Origin: Tautonia sociabilis | GTDB lineage: Bacteria; Planctomycetota; Planctomycetia; Isosphaerales; Isosphaeraceae | NCBI RefSeq assembly: GCF_003977685.1 | Contig: NZ_RYZH01000019.1 | Span: 1-64,000, forward strand | Reading direction: 5' to 3' | DNA length: 64,000 nucleotides | Part shown: positions 36,861 to 44,843 of the stretch, piece by piece | Position numbering within the stretch: position 1 is the stretch's first letter | Layout of the letters: every line of letters begins with the position of its first letter | Notes under the pieces: model-generated | The model's input: the letters and a program-made list of their open reading frames with translations, nothing else | Told to the model about the DNA's origin: nothing | Database searches by the model: none | Position numbers and translations under genes: made by a program

Positions 36861-38348
36861 TCAGAAGGTGCCCGCGTCGATGGGGCCATCGGCGACGGCG
36901 GCGAGGTTCTCGAACCGCATGAAGTTGCGGAGGAAGGTCAGCTTGACCGTGTCGGTGCGGCCGTTGCGGTTCTTGGCGACGATCAGCTCGGCGATGCCGG
37001 GCTGGTCGTTGGGGTCGTAGTACTCGGGGCGGTGGAGGAGCAGGACGAGGTCAGCGTCCTGCTCGATGGCGCCCGACTCGCGGAGGTCGGCCATGCGGGG
37101 GCGGCGGTCCTCTCGGTTCTCGACGCCCCGGTTGAGCTGGGAGAGCGCGATCACCGGGACGTTCAGCTCGCGGGCCAGGGTCTTCAGTCGGCGGGAGATC
37201 TTGGCGATCTGCTCCTGCCGGCTGTCTCGGCCCTCCCCCGAGTCGGGCTCGATGAGCTGGATGTAGTCGACGATGATCAGGCCGAGATCCTGGCTCGTCT
37301 TGGCCTGGCGGAGCTTGATCCGGCGGGCGTTGGCCGTGATCTGGAGCATGTTGCGGGTCGGCGTGTCGTCGATCAGGACGGGGGCACCGGCCCGGAGTTC
37401 GTCGTAGGCGCGGCCGAGCATGGTCATGTCGCGCTGACCGAGCCCCTGTCCGGTTCGGAGCTTGTGGCCGTCGACCCGGGCCCGGGCCCCGAGGATCCGG
37501 TCGGCGATCTCGAGCTTGCCCATCTCCAGAGAGACAAAGAGCACAGCCTTGCGTTGGGACAGGGCGACATGCTCGCAGATATTCAGCGCCAGCGCCGTCT
37601 TCCCCATGGAGGGGCGAGCGGCCAGGATGACCAACTGAGAGCCCTGGAACCCGGTCGTGATGTCGTCCAGGTCGAGCAGGCCGCTGGCGATGCCGGTGAT
37701 CGGGTGTCGGGATTCGGATCGGAGGGCGATGCGGTCCATCGCCTCGGTGACGACATCATGGAGATCGACCGTCTCGCCGCTGGCCTGCTCCTCGGCGATC
37801 CGGAAAATCTGGCGCTCGGCGGTCTGGAGGACCTCGTCGGCGGACTTGAGGCTGTCGTAGCTGTCCTTGAGAATCTCGTGGGCGCCGGCGATCAGCCGGC
37901 GGAGCACGGACTTCTCCCGGACGATGACCGCGTAGTGCAGGGCGTTCGCGGCGTGGGGGACGCTGTCGATGATCGAGGCGATCAGCTCATCGCCGCCGAG
38001 CCGATCGTACTGCTCCCGACGCTGGAGCTCCTCGGCCAGGAGCAGGGTATCGACCGGACGCCCCTGGTCGTACAGCTCCCGGATGACCGTGTAGACGACC
38101 TGGTGGGCGTCCCGGTAGAAGTCCGAGGGCTGGAGCAGCGGGACGACCTCGTGCAGGACCTCGTTGTCCAGCAGGATCGAGCCGAGGACGCCGCGTTCGG
38201 CTTCCAGGTTCTGGGGAGGCAGGCGGTCGTCGGCGGGGGCGGGGGCAGTCACCGCCTTGCGGGGGTGGCCGTGACCCCGGCCGCTCCCGTTCCCATGGCC
38301 GTGGGAATGACCGTTTCCGTTGCCGTTGCCGTTGCCGTAGGGGGACAT
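36861..38348 (-). CDS. dnaB: Replicative DNA helicase DnaB
   Basis: A 495-residue hexameric helicase that unwinds DNA at the replication fork. The ATG at 38348 (GGAG 9-10 bases upstream) is preferred. The first 30 residues are a Gly/Asn/His low-complexity tail (GNGNGNGNGHSHGHGNGSG) encoded by hexanucleotide repeats. Then come the DnaB N-terminal domain (PPQNLEAERGVLGSILLDN) and the RecA-like core: Walker A ILAARPSMGKTALALN near residue 240, FVSLEMGKLEIADR, Walker B LGLIIVDYIQLIEP, and the ALSQLNRGVENREDRRP and ESGAIEQDADLVLLLHRP motifs. It is last in the rplY-pth-rpsF-ssb-rplI-dnaB cluster. A His-rich head is not in E. coli DnaB. Confidence 0.95.
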   Translation of the reverse strand: MSPYGNGNGNGNGHSHGHGNGSGRGHGHPRKAVTAPAPADDRLPPQNLEAERGVLGSILLDNEVLHEVVPLLQPSDFYRDAHQVVYTVIRELYDQGRPVDTLLLAEELQRREQYDRLGGDELIASIIDSVPHAANALHYAVIVREKSVLRRLIAGAHEILKDSYDSLKSADEVLQTAERQIFRIAEEQASGETVDLHDVVTEAMDRIALRSESRHPITGIASGLLDLDDITTGFQGSQLVILAARPSMGKTALALNICEHVALSQRKAVLFVSLEMGKLEIADRILGARARVDGHKLRTGQGLGQRDMTMLGRAYDELRAGAPVLIDDTPTRNMLQITANARRIKLRQAKTSQDLGLIIVDYIQLIEPDSGEGRDSRQEQIAKISRRLKTLARELNVPVIALSQLNRGVENREDRRPRMADLRESGAIEQDADLVLLLHRPEYYDPNDQPGIAELIVAKNRNGRTDTVKLTFLRNFMRFENLAAVADGPIDAGTF

Positions 38349-38630
38349 CGTCGAGCAGCTCCGACCGATCGCGGGCGCGAATGGCCGGGCCGTCACGACG
38401 AGGACCGGGCCGGGGCGGGCGATCGCCGCGGGGCCGATTCCGTGGCCGTTCGGACGTCCTCAGGGCTGCGTGGGCGGCCGGCCGTGCGCGTTCTCTACGC
38501 CACCACAAGGATCGGCCGTTCGGTGGCATCGGGGCGACTCGAATCGGGCGTCGGCGGGCCGGGCTCGACCCCCCGACGCTCGGTTTCGCTACGACCGGAG
38601 GCGGGGAGGGCCCCGGCCGGGAGGAGGTCG
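38349..38630. other. Spacer between rplI and dnaB
   Basis: About 280 bases with no supported gene. The dnaB ribosome site and possibly its own promoter lie in it. The length suggests dnaB may be transcribed separately from rplI. Confidence 0.4.
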
Positions 38631-39269
38631 TTAGGCCCCCTCCTCCCCCTCGACGTGGGTGGGAACGACCCAGAGCTTCACCTCGCCGGTGATCTCCATG
38701 CCGAGGTGAATCGGGATGCTGTAGAAGCCCAGCTCCTTGAGCGGGCCCTCGATCCGGACGTTCTCGGCCTCGATCTGGAAGCCGTCGGTAGTCAGGGCCG
38801 CGGCGATCTGCTGGGCGTTGACCGAGCCATAGAGGTGCCCTTCCTCGTTGGCGTTGGCCTCGATGGTGATCGACCGCTGGGAGAGCTGGGCGGCCAGGGC
38901 CTGCAGGTCGGCCTTCTTGGCCTCCTCCAGCGCCTTGAGCCGGGCGCGGTGCTTCTCGACGATCCGCAGGTTGTGCGGAGTCGCGAAGGTCGCCAGTCCC
39001 TGGGGCAGCAAGTAGTTGCGGGCGAAGCCGGGCTTGACCTTCACCAGGTCGCCAGGCTCGCCGAGCTTGGCGACCTTGGCCGTGAGCAGGATGTTCATGT
39101 AGCCGTTCTTCGGCCGGGTCGGGTGGTTATGCCGCCGCTCCCAGCCCGGGCGCCGGGTGGTCCCGATGATCGCCTGGGCGGCTTGGCTTTGGGACTGGGC
39201 GTGGGCCTTGGCTCGGGCGGCCTTGGCGGCCGACTTGGCCTGCTTGGTCTTGCTCGGGGTCTTGGCCAT
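38631..39269 (-). CDS. rplI: 50S ribosomal protein L9 with N-terminal extension
   Basis: A 212-residue protein; classical L9 is about 150. Core L9 runs from about residue 58, MNILLTAKVAKLGEPGDLVKVKPGFARNYLLP, through the connecting helix (HRARLKALEEAKKADLQALA) to the C-terminal domain (GHLYGSVNAQQIAAAL). The first 57 residues are an Ala/Lys/Gln-rich basic tail (MAKTPSKTKQAKSAAKAARAK) followed by a GWERRHNHPTRPKNGY linker. Starting at ATG 39269 is preferred because it has a GAGG site upstream, whereas the internal ATG at 39098 has none. An N-terminally extended L9 is also seen in other planctomycetes. It is in the ssb-rplI-dnaB order. Confidence 0.93.
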   Translation of the reverse strand: MAKTPSKTKQAKSAAKAARAKAHAQSQSQAAQAIIGTTRRPGWERRHNHPTRPKNGYMNILLTAKVAKLGEPGDLVKVKPGFARNYLLPQGLATFATPHNLRIVEKHRARLKALEEAKKADLQALAAQLSQRSITIEANANEEGHLYGSVNAQQIAAALTTDGFQIEAENVRIEGPLKELGFYSIPIHLGMEITGEVKLWVVPTHVEGEEGA

Positions 39270-39367
39270 GGTGTCGCGTCCTCGTCTCGACGATCGGCGC
39301 GGGCCCCGCGCCGTCGGCGGGTCGGGCCGTGTTCTCGACTGGGAAGGTCTTCAGACGTACGGGGGGG

Positions 39368-39913
39368 TTAGAACGGGATATCCTCGTCGGCCGACTCGTC
39401 GGGGCCGGGGGAGGGCCGCCGGGGGGACGGGGCGTAGGGCCTGGGGCCGGAGCCGTTGGAGGCTCCCCCCTGGGGAGCCCGGCGGGGCTCCCGGGCCGGG
39501 GGGGGCTCGTCGTACTCGACGTCTCCTCGATCCGACGAGGGGCCGCCGTAGCCGCTCCCGCCGCCGGGGCCGTCGTCCCGGCGGCCGTCGAGAAACTGGA
39601 CCCGATCGGCCTCGACCTTGATCTTCGACCGCTTCTCCCCGGTGTTGCGGTCCTCCCAGGAGTCCATCTTCAAGTAGCCTTCGACGTGGATCTGCCGCCC
39701 CTTCTTGAGGAACTGGCAGCAGTTCTCGGCCTGGCGGTTCCAGACCGTCACGTCGATGTACAGCGGCTCCTCGCGGCGATCCCCGTCCCGGGTGTTGTAG
39801 GTCCGGGTGGTGGCCAGACGGAGGTCGCTGACCGGGGTGCCGTTGGGGGTATAGCGCAGCTCGGGGTCGTGGGTCAGGCGCCCGATCAGGAACACTTTGT
39901 TCAAGTCGGCCAT
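39368..39913 (-). CDS. ssb: Single-stranded DNA-binding protein
   Basis: A 181-residue protein that coats single-stranded DNA during replication and repair. ATG 39913 follows GGGGAGGA. The OB fold occupies about residues 1-110: MADLNKVFLIGRLTHDPELRYTPNGTPVSDLRLATTR is the family N-terminus, followed by YIDVTVWNRQAENCCQFLKKGRQIHVEG. Residues 111-175 are a Gly/Pro/Asp-rich disordered linker, and the protein ends in the acidic tip DEDIPF used to recruit partner proteins. Positioned between rpsF and rplI, as in many bacteria (rpsF-ssb-rpsR/rplI). Confidence 0.96.
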   Translation of the reverse strand: MADLNKVFLIGRLTHDPELRYTPNGTPVSDLRLATTRTYNTRDGDRREEPLYIDVTVWNRQAENCCQFLKKGRQIHVEGYLKMDSWEDRNTGEKRSKIKVEADRVQFLDGRRDDGPGGGSGYGGPSSDRGDVEYDEPPPAREPRRAPQGGASNGSGPRPYAPSPRRPSPGPDESADEDIPF

Positions 39914-40082
39914 CGGTACGATCCTCCCCGGCCCCGGGCCGGCCGGTTTCGGCGGGTCGTGGTCGGAAGACGGGGTTGCGACACTAAACGGTTGTCACCC
40001 TGATGGAACCGTACCACAGAACGGCGCCGGACACAAGCCGAGAAGATGGGACGAGATGACTCGCCCCGGCGTGAGGGGCGAG

Positions 40083-40526
40083 TCAGTCGCGGTCGCGGTC
40101 GCGATCCCGATCGCGGCCGCGGCGTTCTCCCCGGTCGCGATCCCGGCGGTCGCGACGGTCGTCGTCGTCGGGGGGGCCGGAGTCGTCGGACGGGGTGAAG
40201 GACATCGCCTGCGTGACCAGGTGATCGACCAGCTTGGGGTGGACCTTGAGAATCAGCTCGCGAATGACCAGCTCATCCAGGTGGAGGTCGTTGACCAGTT
40301 CCTTGATCTTCGCCCCGTCGACCCGGAAGTAGGTCAGCAGGTAGCACCCCTTCTTGTGCGGGCCGATCGGGTAGGAGAGCCGGCGGTCGTCCCACTGCCG
40401 GCTGGCGACGATCTCGGCCTCGTGCTTGCGCAGCAGGTCGTGGACGTGGCGCTCCGATTCCTCCCAGGAGGTGGCGACCTTGGCGCTGTCCAGCAGGAAC
40501 ATCCCCTCGTACGTGTTGACCGGCAC
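40083..40526 (-). CDS. rpsF: 30S ribosomal protein S6 with Arg/Asp-repeat tail
   Basis: A 147-residue small-subunit protein. Start GTG at 40526: GAGGAGG lies 5 bases upstream and the protein then starts PVNTYEGMFLLDSAKVA, as S6 proteins do. The frame to 40631 upstream has no similarity. Core about 1-105, ending DLHLDELVIRELILKVHPKLV. The final 35 residues are a highly charged tail of DDDDRRDRRDRDR-type repeats from short tandem DNA repeats at 40083-40170. An acidic/basic tail on S6 is known in E. coli (poly-Glu added by RimK), but an RD tail is different. Confidence 0.95.
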   Translation of the reverse strand: MPVNTYEGMFLLDSAKVATSWEESERHVHDLLRKHEAEIVASRQWDDRRLSYPIGPHKKGCYLLTYFRVDGAKIKELVNDLHLDELVIRELILKVHPKLVDHLVTQAMSFTPSDDSGPPDDDDRRDRRDRDRGERRGRDRDRDRDRD

Positions 40527-40676
40527 GGCGGCCTCCTCGGCTTGGGGATCCGGGGAGCCGGGGCGGGTTCGATCCGCCCCGGCCCGTCTCCCCTCCCGAC
40601 GGGGAGACGGTGATCGGATCCTCCGGAACATTTGTTCTGAGACAAACTTACGGTGAAATCAATCGCAAGGGAGGGA

Positions 40677-41255
40677 TCAGCCGCCGGGGGCGTTGAAGCG
40701 GTTCATGGCCGCTTCGAGGCCCTGGGAGACCCAGACGGCGACGGCCTGGGTGGCGGCGATCAGGGCGTCGTCGATGACCGGGCGTTCGGTGTTCCGCCAT
40801 CGGCCGAGGACGTAGTCGGCGGCGTCGGCCGGGCCGGGGTCGCCGACGCCGATACGGAGCCGGGGGAATTCCGGGGTGCCGAGCTGGGCGATGATGTCGC
40901 GCAACCCCTTCTGGCCCCCGTCGGAGCCCTTCGGGCGAATGCGGAGCTTGCCCAGCGGCAGGCTGATGTCGTCGCAGATCACGAGCAGGTCGTCGGCCGG
41001 GGTGAGCTTGTAGAACTGGACGGCCTGGCGGACGCTCCTCCCGCTGAGGTTCATGAAGGTCTGGGGCTTCAGCAGCAGGACGCGGTGGAAGTCGAGCTCA
41101 GCCTCGGCCAGCAAGCCGTCAAACTTCTTGGAGAAGGAGGAGGGCCGGCCACCCTGAGCGAGACGGTCGACGACGTCGAAGCCGACGTTGTGCCGCGTCC
41201 CCTCGTACTTGGGGCCGGGATTGCCCAGCCCGACGATCAGCTTTCGCTCGCTCAT
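40677..41255 (-). CDS. pth: Peptidyl-tRNA hydrolase
   Basis: A 192-residue enzyme releasing tRNA from prematurely dropped peptidyl-tRNA. It begins MSERKLIVGLGNPGPKYEGT, with Asn12, the catalytic His22 in RHNVGFDVVD, then the PQTFMNLSGRSV motif and DDLLVICDDISLPLGKLRIRPKGSDGGQ (split here over the catalytic Asp region). Length is normal. Located between rplY and rpsF, about 65 and 150 bases away, in the conserved translation/replication cluster. Confidence 0.96.
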   Translation of the reverse strand: MSERKLIVGLGNPGPKYEGTRHNVGFDVVDRLAQGGRPSSFSKKFDGLLAEAELDFHRVLLLKPQTFMNLSGRSVRQAVQFYKLTPADDLLVICDDISLPLGKLRIRPKGSDGGQKGLRDIIAQLGTPEFPRLRIGVGDPGPADAADYVLGRWRNTERPVIDDALIAATQAVAVWVSQGLEAAMNRFNAPGG

Positions 41256-41321
41256 GGGCCGATGCCCCGGGCCCCGGGTCGGCCCCGAGGGCCCCGCTCC
41301 TCAGTCCTTCACCCGGTCCGG

Positions 41322-41966
41322 TCACGCGGAGGTTTCGCCCTCGGCCTGGCCCTCGGCGGCGGCCTCGCCCTCGGCCGCCGAGGCGGCGGCGGAGCCGGCC
41401 TTCTTCTCGACGACGTGGACGAGCATGATGCTCTCGTCGGCATCGGTCGAGACCCCTTCGGGCAGCATGCCCTTGAGATCCCGCACCAGGATCGCGTCGC
41501 CGACGTTCAGGCCGCCGACCTCGATCGTGATTGACTTCGGAATGGCGGTGGGCTTGGCCTTGATCTTCAGGCTGCGCACCAGTTGCTCCAGGCGGCCGCC
41601 GAGGCTCAGGCCGACCGGCTCGCCGTGGGTCTCCAGGGCGACCTCCGCCTCGACGGTCTCCCCGCTGCTGACGCGGAGGAAGTCGAGGTGGATGATCTCC
41701 TTGCCCAGGTGGTCCCACTGCACGTCTCGGACGACGGCCAGCTCGGTCGCTCCGTCCCAGGAGAGCTGGGCCAGGTGGACCGACTTCTTGAGCATCATCG
41801 CCACGTCGTCTTGCGCCAGGGAGATGGGCACGGGAGGCAACTTGTGCCCGTAGATGATCGCCGGCACGCGCCCCTGGGCCCGCAGCTTCCGGGCGACCCG
41901 GCTGCCGGTCCCTTTGTTCTTGGTCGGGTCGCGCGGCTCGACCTGGATGGTTACCGCTTCGGCCAT
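41322..41966 (-). CDS. rplY: 50S ribosomal protein L25/general stress protein Ctc
   Basis: A 214-residue protein binding 5S rRNA. ATG 41966 begins MAEAVTIQVEPRDPTKNKGT, with the L25 core (ARKLRAQGRVPAIIYGHK) and the TL5/Ctc-type second domain (SVHLAQLSWDGATELAVVRDVQWD and later GGRLEQLVRSLKIKAKP). The tail is Ala/Glu-rich (AAASAAEGEAAAEGQAEGE), common in longer Ctc forms. First gene of the minus-strand rplY-pth-rpsF-ssb-rplI-dnaB run, and the usual neighbour of pth. Confidence 0.95.
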   Translation of the reverse strand: MAEAVTIQVEPRDPTKNKGTGSRVARKLRAQGRVPAIIYGHKLPPVPISLAQDDVAMMLKKSVHLAQLSWDGATELAVVRDVQWDHLGKEIIHLDFLRVSSGETVEAEVALETHGEPVGLSLGGRLEQLVRSLKIKAKPTAIPKSITIEVGGLNVGDAILVRDLKGMLPEGVSTDADESIMLVHVVEKKAGSAAASAAEGEAAAEGQAEGETSA

Positions 41967-42207
41967 GGGTGGGTGTCCGTCCCTCCGTCGCCGGGCCCTG
42001 TCCCCTCGCCTTGAGGGCGGGGCAAGCGGGGGCGACCGGATCGGGAGCTGGCTGGGTCCAACGAAGTTCGGAATCGAGGCGTCGGGGCAGGCCCGGCGTC
42101 GGAGGCGCCGATCCCCGGCGCCAAACGAAAAAACGCCGCCCGCGAGGGCCGCGCATCCCGCGATTATGACGAGACGCTCCCCGACCCGCAAGACCCCCGC
42201 GCCGCGA

Positions 42208-42882
42208 TCACCCGCCGAGCAGGGCGAGCAGGCCCGGATCGTCGAGCCGGTCGGCCAGACGATGGGCCTCGCGCAGGCCCCCGGCGGGGCTGTGGTCGTG
42301 CGGAATCGCCACCACGAAGGCGCCGGCCGCTCTCGCCGCCGAGACGCCCGCCGGGCTGTCCTCCAGCACGAGCATCGCCCCAGGCTCGACCCCGAGCCGA
42401 CCGGCCGCCGTCCGGTAGATCTCCGGGTCCGGCTTCCCTCGGCTCACCTCGTCTCCCCCGAGCACAAAGGCGAAATGCGCGAGCAACCCGTGGTGGCCCA
42501 GCAGCCGGAGGGCCTGCTGCCGGCGGGTCGAGGTCGCCACGGCCCGGGGGATCCCCCGGCGTTCCAGCAGGCCGAGGATCGTGAACAGCCCCGGCATCGG
42601 ATGGACGGCCGTGTCGATCAGGGCGTCGAATCGTTCCCTCGCCTCGGCCAGCAACGCCTCGGGAGACTCCTCCAGCCCGGCCAGCCTGACCAGGGCCGGG
42701 CCCGCCACCGCCGCCGGCCGGCCGATCATCGCCGCCATCATCTCCGGGGTGAATTGCTTCCCCCGGGCCGCCAGCAGGTCGACCGCGACGCGGTGGAAGA
42801 GGGCTTCGGTATCGAAGATCAGGCCGTCCATGTCGAACGCGACGGCCCGGATCCGGGGAGCGGGGGGTTCGGTCGTGCTCAT
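42208..42882 (-). CDS. HAD-superfamily phosphatase/phosphoglucomutase-like hydrolase
   Basis: A 224-residue protein with HAD motif I AFDMDGLIFDTEALF (Asp17 nucleophile, Asp19 acid/base), motif II VATSTRRQQALRLL, the Lys of motif III in SRGKPDPEIYRTAAG and motif IV VLEDSPAGVSAARAAG. The cap region is helical and small. The pattern matches the beta-phosphoglucomutase/GPH subgroup, which acts on sugar phosphates or similar phosphoesters; the substrate is not determined. Starts at ATG 42882. It lies 200 bases from the left end of the integrated element. Confidence 0.88.
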   Translation of the reverse strand: MSTTEPPAPRIRAVAFDMDGLIFDTEALFHRVAVDLLAARGKQFTPEMMAAMIGRPAAVAGPALVRLAGLEESPEALLAEARERFDALIDTAVHPMPGLFTILGLLERRGIPRAVATSTRRQQALRLLGHHGLLAHFAFVLGGDEVSRGKPDPEIYRTAAGRLGVEPGAMLVLEDSPAGVSAARAAGAFVVAIPHDHSPAGGLREAHRLADRLDDPGLLALLGG

Positions 42883-43085
42883 GCTCGTGTCGAGGAGGCG
42901 GTCGGGATCAGGCCGATCATGCTACGGGATCCGGCCCTGGAAGAGGAAGGGGAGGGGAGGACCGGCTCCGCTGATTCCCCACTCGGTCCGCGGCTCGCTT
43001 GACGCTGCCGCCGGATCGCGGCACGTTGGGACGCGGGCCGTCCTCCGGGGCGGCCGGTCGAGATCGGCGAAGGGGGCGGCTCACG

Positions 43086-43175
43086 GTGCATCGCGAATAC
43101 CACCCGGACGACATGCAGCACCATGCCAATAATGCCGGTTTTTCCAGTGTTTTCTGTACCATCCCGACCGATTGA
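43086..43175 (+). pseudogene. Displaced 5' stub of the P-type ATPase gene
   Basis: From GTG 43086 (AAGGGGG 9 or so bases upstream) the DNA encodes HREYHPDDMQH, the same residues that open the P-type ATPase at 49624, and then runs into element sequence and stops at 43175. Three of the codons differ synonymously from the right-hand copy (CAT/CAC, CGC/CGT, GAA/GAG). It is the original start of that gene, cut off by insertion of the element at 43098-43122. It could still be translated as a 29-residue peptide but has no expected function. Confidence 0.85.
43098..43122 (+). repeat. Left attachment repeat (attL core)
   Basis: 25 bases, TACCACCCGG...GCAGCACC, identical to 49636-49660. It codes for YHPDDMQH in the displaced stub of the target gene. 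The adjoining 11 bases to the left match the right copy except at three third-codon positions. Confidence 0.9.
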
Positions 43176-43204
43176 CCTCCCAAAATGGTACAAAATCTGG
43201 TACA
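43155..43204. promoter_or_regulatory. Left cluster of TGGTACA integrase arm-type sites
   Basis: TGGTACA occurs at 43186-43192 and 43198-43204 in direct orientation, 12 bases apart, and inverted at 43155-43161. The same heptamer is repeated four times near the other end. This distribution fits arm-type binding sites of a tyrosine integrase. The integrase gene starts 44 bases after the last copy, so binding might also regulate it. Confidence 0.7.
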
Positions 43205-43247
43205 AAATGGTCTCGGCTGATCCATCTCCACCCAGCAGAGACCTCCG

Positions 43248-44687
43248 ATGCCAGCCAAGTACGAGTTGACTTGGGACGCCTCCAACCATCGATGGCGTGT
43301 CCAGCACGCAGGACGACGCTACGTCATCTCCTGTCGCCAACTCTCCAAGTGGGCAGGCCAGCCCGTCCCCTCCACCAAAGAGGGCTCCTACCGAGTCGCT
43401 AACGCATGGTGGGACGAGAAACGGGCCGAGATCGACGGCCACCGAGGGCCACACCCCCACGCAGACACGATTGCGTTGCTGGAAGCCAAGAGGGATTGGG
43501 CCAGACGACACGGCCAGCCGGACACCGCAGCCTCCCTGACGGAGAAGATCGAGACGACCCGGCGACTCCGGGCCGATGACGACCCCGACCCCGAATGGCC
43601 GGGCGAGGTGATCGCCATCGCCCGATCCTCCGGCATCATCATCCCTGACGACCTCGACCCCTCGATTGCTCGCATGATCTTCGGCGAGGGCTCGATTTGG
43701 CGAGATCGACTCCAACGGGACGCCACCACCCCCCTGCCAGACGACCTCACCATCGGTGGCCAAGTCGCCACCTGGACGACGTTGCAGCAGACGAAGGTCA
43801 AGGCCGGCGAAATCTCCCCGGCCCGACACGCTAATGACCGGATCGCCCTCCACCACTTCCGGGACTTCCTCGGCACCGAGTCGCCCGTCGGCTCGATCGA
43901 CGAGACGAAGTGGACGGCATGGTACGGCTACGTGCTCTCCAAGATCGGCGAACGGGAGAACGACCCCAAAGCCGGATGGAGTCGAGACTACTCCGCCATC
44001 GTCTTCAAGGTCGGCAAGGCGTTCGTCAAACACCTCTACCAGACTCGTCTGCTCGATCACCTCCCCCGCAACCTGGACGCCTACAGGATCGGTCGCACCA
44101 CCCGAGAGATCGAGGTGATGACGACCGAGGATGTCCGCCGACTCCTCGACATGGCAACCGACCGGGTTCGGCTGTATCTCCTGCTGGCGATGAACACCGG
44201 CATGACGCAGAAGGACTTGTCCGACCTCCAATCAAGCGAAGTGGACTTGAAGGCCGGGACGATCACCCGGAAACGATCGAAGACCCACAAAGAGAAGGAC
44301 GTGCCCACCGTCACGTACCAACTCTGGCCGGCGACATTGGCCCTGCTCTCCACCTTCAAGGCCGAGGGCAATCGAGCCCTTGTCACGTCCAGCGGTCGCC
44401 CCCTGGTTGACAAGCGGATCGTCGATGGTCGGCTCAGAGCAAAGGACTCCGTGGCGACCGCCTACAAGCGTTTGGCCGGACGATGTGGCGTGTCCGGGTC
44501 GTTCTCCGTCCTCCGTGCCACCTCGTCCACCTTGCTCGAAGAATTCGACCCCTCGGGCAAGATCGGCACCCTCTTCCTCGGACACTCCCCACGATCCATC
44601 AAAGACAAGCACTATAGCCGACCTCACCAAATCGCCTTCGATGAAGCCCTCGCATGGCTAGGCAGGAAGTACGGCGTCACCGAATGA
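43248..44687 (+). CDS. int: Tyrosine-recombinase integrase of the element
   Basis: A 479-residue integrase from ATG 43248. The N-terminal region (about 1-175) has an arm-binding-like opening (ELTWDASNHRWRVQHAGRRY); a core-binding SAM-like helical domain spans about 180-290; catalytic domain about 290-475. The catalytic tyrosine is in FLGHSPRSIKDKHYSRP, and a second-box arginine in FSVLRATSSTLL. In the first box the usual arginine is missing: NTGMTQKDLSDL stands where TGxRxxEL is expected. The box II His is also replaced (SVLR for HxLR). K-beta is in TRKRSKTHKEKDVP. It catalyses insertion and, with the excisionase, excision at the 25-bp site. The first gene inside the left end. Confidence 0.9.
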   Translation: MPAKYELTWDASNHRWRVQHAGRRYVISCRQLSKWAGQPVPSTKEGSYRVANAWWDEKRAEIDGHRGPHPHADTIALLEAKRDWARRHGQPDTAASLTEKIETTRRLRADDDPDPEWPGEVIAIARSSGIIIPDDLDPSIARMIFGEGSIWRDRLQRDATTPLPDDLTIGGQVATWTTLQQTKVKAGEISPARHANDRIALHHFRDFLGTESPVGSIDETKWTAWYGYVLSKIGERENDPKAGWSRDYSAIVFKVGKAFVKHLYQTRLLDHLPRNLDAYRIGRTTREIEVMTTEDVRRLLDMATDRVRLYLLLAMNTGMTQKDLSDLQSSEVDLKAGTITRKRSKTHKEKDVPTVTYQLWPATLALLSTFKAEGNRALVTSSGRPLVDKRIVDGRLRAKDSVATAYKRLAGRCGVSGSFSVLRATSSTLLEEFDPSGKIGTLFLGHSPRSIKDKHYSRPHQIAFDEALAWLGRKYGVTE

Positions 44688-44786
44688 TCCCCGATCGTCG
44701 GAATTCCGACAACCACTCCACCCCAATCTCTACTACCATCACGATGAAAGTGATGGTTGGCGTAGTGGACTCCACCAATGAAGAAG

Positions 44787-44839
44787 GCCCTCGGCAAGCA
44801 TGACTCGCCGAGGGCTAAAATGTCAGATCATCTGACATT
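44787..44839. terminator. Two tandem hairpins between integrase and capsid genes
   Basis: First: arms GCCCTCGGC and GCCGAGGGC (44787-44815) with an 11-base loop. Second: a perfect 21-base palindrome with 10-base arms AATGTCAGAT (44819-44839), 4 bases before the capsid stop codon. On the minus strand the second hairpin is followed by TTTTAG, as in an intrinsic terminator. They sit between two convergent genes. Confidence 0.65.
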
Positions 44840-44843
44840 CACA

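Noticed and set aside
37032..39371. Plus-strand frame of 779 codons covering dnaB and rplI
   Set aside because: Both minus-strand genes are unmistakable; the plus frame is their shadow.
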